This document shows positions 4,942-7,671 of a stretch of DNA of 7,671 nt, piece by piece. Under the pieces are notes generated by a model, which was given only the letters and a program-made list of their open reading frames with translations, did no database searches and was not told where the DNA came from. Position 1 is the first letter of the stretch; the number at the start of each line of letters is the position of its first letter. This DNA is from an uncultured Atopobiaceae bacterium (GTDB taxonomy: Bacteria; Actinomycetota; Coriobacteriia; Coriobacteriales; Atopobiaceae), in the NCBI GenBank assembly GCA_905235165.1, contig CAJOKK010000069.1:1-7671 (forward strand), written 5' to 3'. Made by a program: the position numbers and the translations under genes.

Positions 4942-6132
4942 TTAGGCGGCCTCAGCGACCTTCTGGGCACCGCCGGTGTAGGTTACGCCCTCACCGTAGA
5001 TGGTGGTCCAGTCGTTCTTCATGGAGACGGGCACGTAGCCAAACTCCTTGCACTCGTCGGCCATCTTGTTGGCCTTGTCCATGTTGCCGTTCTCGCGCTC
5101 GAGGTCGTCGCAGCAGAGCTGGAAGGCAGCGCTCTTGTACTTGGGGTTAGACAACGCGTAGTTGTCCATCGCGAAATCGCCCGAGCTGTTGCCGAAGGAG
5201 AGCACCGGCTGCTTGGCAACCTCGCGCTGGATGATGTAGCACTTGTTCTCCTTGAGGGTCTTCATGAGGAAGTTGCCGCCCAGCACGAGCTTCTCGTCCT
5301 GGCCAAAGGTGTAGTCGAGGCCGTCTGCATCGGCCTGGTTGGAACCCACGAGAGACTCGTCGGAGCCCAGGACGTGGTTGAGCGGAACGTCGATGGGGCA
5401 CAGTTCGGAGCTGAAGAGACCGCGCATGATGAGGCGGTCGGTGCCCGACATCATGTAGACGTCAAAGCCGTTGGCCTGCAGGTACTGAACCACCTGCACC
5501 ATGGGCAGGTAGAAGCTCTGACCGCGCTTCATGCCCGTGTAGCTGGGCATGTCAGACTCGGCAAACTTGTGCACGTAGTCGTAGAACTCGTCCACGGTCA
5601 TGCCCTTGAAGGCGCTGGCCACGGCCTGGCCGTGCTCGACGGGCAGCTCGCTGTAGGAGGTGCCATTCTCGTTCTGGTCGATGATCTTGGCAGCCACGGA
5701 CTTCTCGAAATCGGAGGCCTTGTCCTTGTACTCAGGATCTTCCGTCACGCGGTAGACGAGCAGGGTGTAATCGAAGTAGTTGGGGTCGGTCTCATTGAGC
5801 AGGGTGCCGTCAACGTCGAAGGTTGCCACACGGTCCTCAACGGGGATGAAGTCGGGGGAGGACTCGTCAGTCACAGACTTGACATAGCTCACCAGCTCCT
5901 TCTTGAGCGGAGCGTCGTTGGTCCACAGGCTCAGCGGATCATCCTCATCGTCAACCAGTTCGAGCTTGGTGCTCTCGCTTTTGCTGGCGGTGGTTGCCGA
6001 CGGCTCGGTGCTGCCGGCCTGCTTTGCTCCGGACTTGGATGCAAACATCACGCCGAGCAGCGCACAGGCGCAGAGCGCGACGATTGCCAACACGCGCCAG
6101 GTGCTGGATACGAGCTTCTTGTCTTCTTCCAT
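4942..6132 (-). CDS. Membrane-anchored HAD-superfamily phosphatase
   Basis: 396 residues from the ATG at 6132. That start has GAAAGGA about 5 bases upstream. An in-frame ATG at 6138 abuts the same purines, and a GTG further up at 6204 would lie upstream of the promoter. Residues 13-31 form one membrane helix, followed by a Ser/Thr/Lys linker (32-58). The catalytic domain carries HAD motif I F-D-V-D-G-T (nucleophile Asp106, acid Asp108), motif II M-S-G-T (228-231) and motif IV G-N-S-S-G-D (314-319, metal-binding Asp319, with Asp323 nearby). The long cap after motif I fits SerB/phosphorylcholine-phosphatase-like HAD enzymes. The domain probably faces outside, as an uncleaved N-anchor, and hydrolyses a phosphomonoester; the substrate is not determinable. 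It is monocistronic, with its own TATAAT promoter and terminator. Confidence 0.87.
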   Translation of the reverse strand: MEEDKKLVSSTWRVLAIVALCACALLGVMFASKSGAKQAGSTEPSATTASKSESTKLELVDDEDDPLSLWTNDAPLKKELVSYVKSVTDESSPDFIPVEDRVATFDVDGTLLNETDPNYFDYTLLVYRVTEDPEYKDKASDFEKSVAAKIIDQNENGTSYSELPVEHGQAVASAFKGMTVDEFYDYVHKFAESDMPSYTGMKRGQSFYLPMVQVVQYLQANGFDVYMMSGTDRLIMRGLFSSELCPIDVPLNHVLGSDESLVGSNQADADGLDYTFGQDEKLVLGGNFLMKTLKENKCYIIQREVAKQPVLSFGNSSGDFAMDNYALSNPKYKSAAFQLCCDDLERENGNMDKANKMADECKEFGYVPVSMKNDWTTIYGEGVTYTGGAQKVAEAA

Positions 6133-6172
6133 TGCCATCCTTTCGTTGGTGAATTCTGGCTTTGTCGAAAGG

Positions 6173-6202
6173 ATTATACGTGCGTGCGCGAGCGCCCGTC
6201 TC
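6173..6202 (-). promoter_or_regulatory. Promoter of the HAD phosphatase gene
   Basis: The minus strand carries a perfect -10 box TATAAT (6173-6178), placing transcription start near 6166 and giving a leader of about 35 bases. There is no recognisable -35: at 17-18 bp spacing the sequence is AGACGG/GAGACG, part of the palindrome at 6197-6210. A perfect -10 with a poor -35 suggests dependence on an activator or control at the palindrome. Confidence 0.6.
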
Positions 6203-6242
6203 ACGAGACGCGTGAATTACACGGTGCGTTTGTTGAGACGGG
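6195..6242. promoter_or_regulatory. GAGACG operator cluster upstream of the HAD phosphatase
   Basis: CGTCTC-AC-GAGACG (6197-6210) is a 14-bp near-perfect palindrome over the -35 position of the phosphatase promoter. A third copy, GAGACG, lies at 6235-6240, exactly 30 bp from the one at 6205, close to three helical turns. The outer copies extend to an 8-bp inverted pair CCCGTCTC (6195-6202) and GAGACGGG (6235-6242). The arrangement looks like a multi-site operator; the regulator is unknown. From 6243 to about 6340 I see no further structure. Confidence 0.5.
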
Positions 6243-6359
6243 TTTTGCCTGATGATTTGCAGCTCCGTACCCTTTGCGCCTCGCGCCGTACCCTCCATGT
6301 GCCAAACCCGACCGTTCACCAGAATAATCCGCTATTCACAGAATGTTCTACATTGTGCC

Positions 6360-6400
6360 TTGAGAAGGCTACCCCAAATATATAACATCCTACATAGGAT
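6360..6400 (+). promoter_or_regulatory. Promoter and dyad of the DUF1097-glycyl radical enzyme unit
   Basis: A -35-like TTGAGA (6360-6365) and a -10-like TATAAC (6381-6386) are spaced by 15 bp; the overlapping TAACAT (6383-6388) would give 17 bp. The region is the most AT-rich in the window. Immediately downstream, ATCCTA-CA-TAGGAT (6387-6400) is a perfect inverted repeat with a 2-bp centre, over the expected transcription start. That is a typical repressor-operator position. Confidence 0.5.
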
Positions 6401-6430
6401 AAAGAACAACCTACCAAGGAAGGAAGCACC

Positions 6431-7039
6431 ATGAACAATAAGGGTTTGGTCAACTGGGCTATCTGGATTTCGGTCCTCTCGGGCATCTATGTAGCCGCCT
6501 ATCTCTTTACGGTGGGAACCTTCACGTCCGAGAATGTGCTGCCGGGTTACCAGATTGTCTATGCCACGTTCACGGCGCTGCCCATCTACTTCACGGCCGG
6601 CGCCAAGCGCGAGGACTTCTTCAAGTACTGCCTCTCCTACATCACCGGTGTGTGCTGGGGCATGCTCTACCTTTGGATCATGGACCGTCTCGCGGCCTAC
6701 GGCATCATTACCAATCCTTGGATCAACATCGCGGTTGTGGTTGCCGTCGTCTGCACCATCGAGTGCGCGCTGCACTTCACGGTGCTCTCTAAGCTGCCCA
6801 TCTCCGTGGTTCCTGCGCAGTTTGGCGCCATCTCCAACACCTTCTGGTGCTCCAACATGTCCATCTCCATCCTGGGGCCTGGCGCGAGCGCACTCGCGGG
6901 CTTCTACAGCTTTGCCGCGGTGCCCGTCCTGATGCTCACCCTGTGCGGTGGCACGCTGCTGGGCCTCATCTGCAACGAGGGCCTGCATTTTATCAACGAG
7001 AAGACCGGTTCCTGGCAGCTGCCTGGATCTGACAAATAG
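6431..7039 (+). CDS. DUF1097-type integral membrane protein
   Basis: 202 residues, strongly hydrophobic, with about six predicted membrane segments (roughly 8-28, 36-56, 65-84, 97-118, 123-143 and 158-181). The Gly/Phe-rich stretch FGAISNTFWCSN (131-142) and the small-residue last helix (LCGGTLLGLICNEG) resemble the DUF1097 family, represented by the E. coli inner-membrane protein YcdZ, which is shorter at about 160 residues. No transport substrate is established for the family. The start ATG at 6431 has AAGGAAGG at 6416-6423. It lies 78 bp upstream of the glycyl radical enzyme gene with no terminator between, so co-transcription is likely. A role in moving the enzyme's substrate or product is inference from position only. 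Confidence 0.7.
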   Translation: MNNKGLVNWAIWISVLSGIYVAAYLFTVGTFTSENVLPGYQIVYATFTALPIYFTAGAKREDFFKYCLSYITGVCWGMLYLWIMDRLAAYGIITNPWINIAVVVAVVCTIECALHFTVLSKLPISVVPAQFGAISNTFWCSNMSISILGPGASALAGFYSFAAVPVLMLTLCGGTLLGLICNEGLHFINEKTGSWQLPGSDK

Positions 7040-7047
7040 GGGAGAGG

Positions 7048-7063
7048 CCGAGTACGAGCTCGG
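7048..7063 (+). other. Small hairpin between the DUF1097 and glycyl radical enzyme genes
   Basis: CCGAG/CTCGG, a 5-bp stem with a 6-base loop and no U-run. It begins 8 bp past the DUF1097 stop, too weak for a terminator; it could be a processing or stability element setting the ratio of the two products. Confidence 0.3.
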
Positions 7064-7117
7064 ATTCCATAGAGGCAGAAGGCACGTCCATAGGTTTGAA
7101 TGAAGGAGGATCTACCC

Positions 7118-7671
7118 ATGGCAGAAGAGACCAACGAGGCCATCCCCGTCGAGGTCGGCGCAAAGCTGGGCAACGAGCTGCGCGCGGGAACCGTCTCCAA
7201 GACGGGTTCCACCAAGCGCACCCAGGAGCTCAACGGCATGCTCCACGCCAACCGTCCCAACGTCGACATCACCCGCGCCCGCGTGTTCACCAAGGTGTAC
7301 CGCGAGACCGAGGGCGAGCCTGCGCTCATGCGCCGCTACAAGGCCTGCGCCGAGATGTACCGCAACCTGTCCGATACCGTCTACGACTACGAGCAGCTGG
7401 TGGGCTGGCCTACCAAGCGTCCGCGCGGCGCCAACTTTGCCGTTGAACTGCATGCCCACTGGATGATCGACGACCTGCCCAACCTGCGCAACCGCACCTA
7501 CGACCCCTTCGAGATTACCGACGAGGACTACGACGAGCTCATGAACGACATCCTTCCGTACTGGAAGGACAAGACCGCGGCCGCCCAGTGGGCTCACTAC
7601 GTGACCCCCGAGGAGTGGGACCGTGCCCAGTTTGGCGGCGTCTCCGACGTTTCCAACTACATCTGCGCCAA
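7118..7671 (+). CDS. Glycyl radical enzyme (PFL-like), N-terminal part
   Basis: 184 complete codons are present with no stop before the right edge; family members are usually about 780-900 residues, so only about a fifth is visible. The start ATG at 7118 has a perfect AAGGAGG (7103-7109) 8 bases upstream. After a charged extension of about 30 residues comes the pyruvate formate-lyase-like N-terminal domain. It shows T-K-R-T-Q-E-L, the block DITRARVFTKVYRETEGEP (50-68), then YDYEQLVGWPTKRPRGANF (89-107) and DPFEITDEDYDELMNDILPYWKDKT (about 128-152). This pattern is shared by C-C, C-S, C-N and C-O cleaving glycyl radical enzymes: arylacetate decarboxylases, isethionate lyase, choline lyase and diol or hydroxyproline dehydratases. 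The catalytic Cys and the C-terminal RVxG glycyl loop are outside, so the reaction cannot be assigned. An activating enzyme is expected nearby. Confidence 0.88.
   Translation, partial: MAEETNEAIPVEVGAKLGNELRAGTVSKTGSTKRTQELNGMLHANRPNVDITRARVFTKVYRETEGEPALMRRYKACAEMYRNLSDTVYDYEQLVGWPTKRPRGANFAVELHAHWMIDDLPNLRNRTYDPFEITDEDYDELMNDILPYWKDKTAAAQWAHYVTPEEWDRAQFGGVSDVSNYICA

Noticed and set aside
4855..6252. A 465-codon plus-strand open frame covering the HAD phosphatase gene
   Set aside because: It is the antisense of the HAD coding sequence. Its translation is low-complexity and Val/Leu/His/Gly-rich, and lacks a ribosome binding site, while the minus strand has intact HAD motifs, promoter and terminator.
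6332..6988. A 218-codon minus-strand frame over the DUF1097 gene
   Set aside because: Highly charged His/Arg/Glu/Gly-rich antisense translation crossing the promoter region; the plus strand encodes a coherent membrane protein with a good start site.

Overview
The window looks like chromosomal DNA from a GC-rich, anaerobic, gut- or oral-type actinobacterium, most plausibly class Coriobacteriia (Olsenella, Collinsella or relatives). The grounds are strong GC bias at third codon positions, good AAGGAGG-type ribosome binding sites, a glycyl radical enzyme (a strictly anaerobic enzyme class) and a beta-helix lipoprotein of a type common in gut bacteria. This placement is inference; no rRNA or other marker gene is present.

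Layout. (1) Positions 1-2174 hold a tight minus-strand operon. It reads from a 12-TM MFS transporter (GTG start at 2174) into a YdeI/OmpD-associated-family protein and then into a GrpB-family (UPF0157) protein that runs off the left edge. (2) A 163-bp divergent intergenic region separates this operon from a plus-strand alpha/beta hydrolase of the esterase-D/IroE type (2338-3012). (3) A plus-strand lipoprotein (3157-4620) has a long Ser/Thr/Asn/Asp/Gly-rich parallel beta-helix body and a Gly-Pro tail. Its ribosome binding site lies partly inside a strong hairpin. (4) The 321-bp gene-free stretch 4621-4941 is packed with inverted repeats, including a perfect 16-bp stem and a minus-strand intrinsic terminator. 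(5) A minus-strand, membrane-anchored HAD-superfamily phosphatase (4942-6132) follows. (6) A 298-bp divergent promoter region comes next. (7) A plus-strand pair closes the window: a DUF1097-type membrane protein (6431-7039) followed by the N-terminal 184 residues of a glycyl radical enzyme (7118 to the right edge).

How the genes may work together. The final two genes read as one transcription unit in which the membrane protein could move the substrate or product of the radical enzyme. The enzyme's substrate cannot be decided because the active-site Cys and glycyl loop lie outside the window. The MFS, YdeI-like and GrpB-like genes are co-transcribed by position but have no obvious shared pathway. 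The most unusual signals are regulatory: the RBS hairpin of the lipoprotein, the GAGACG repeats at the phosphatase promoter, the dyad at the putative start of the radical-enzyme operon, and an 11-bp motif (GGGCTAAACGG) shared by two separate intergenic regions. I see no CRISPR array, insertion sequence, tRNA or rRNA.
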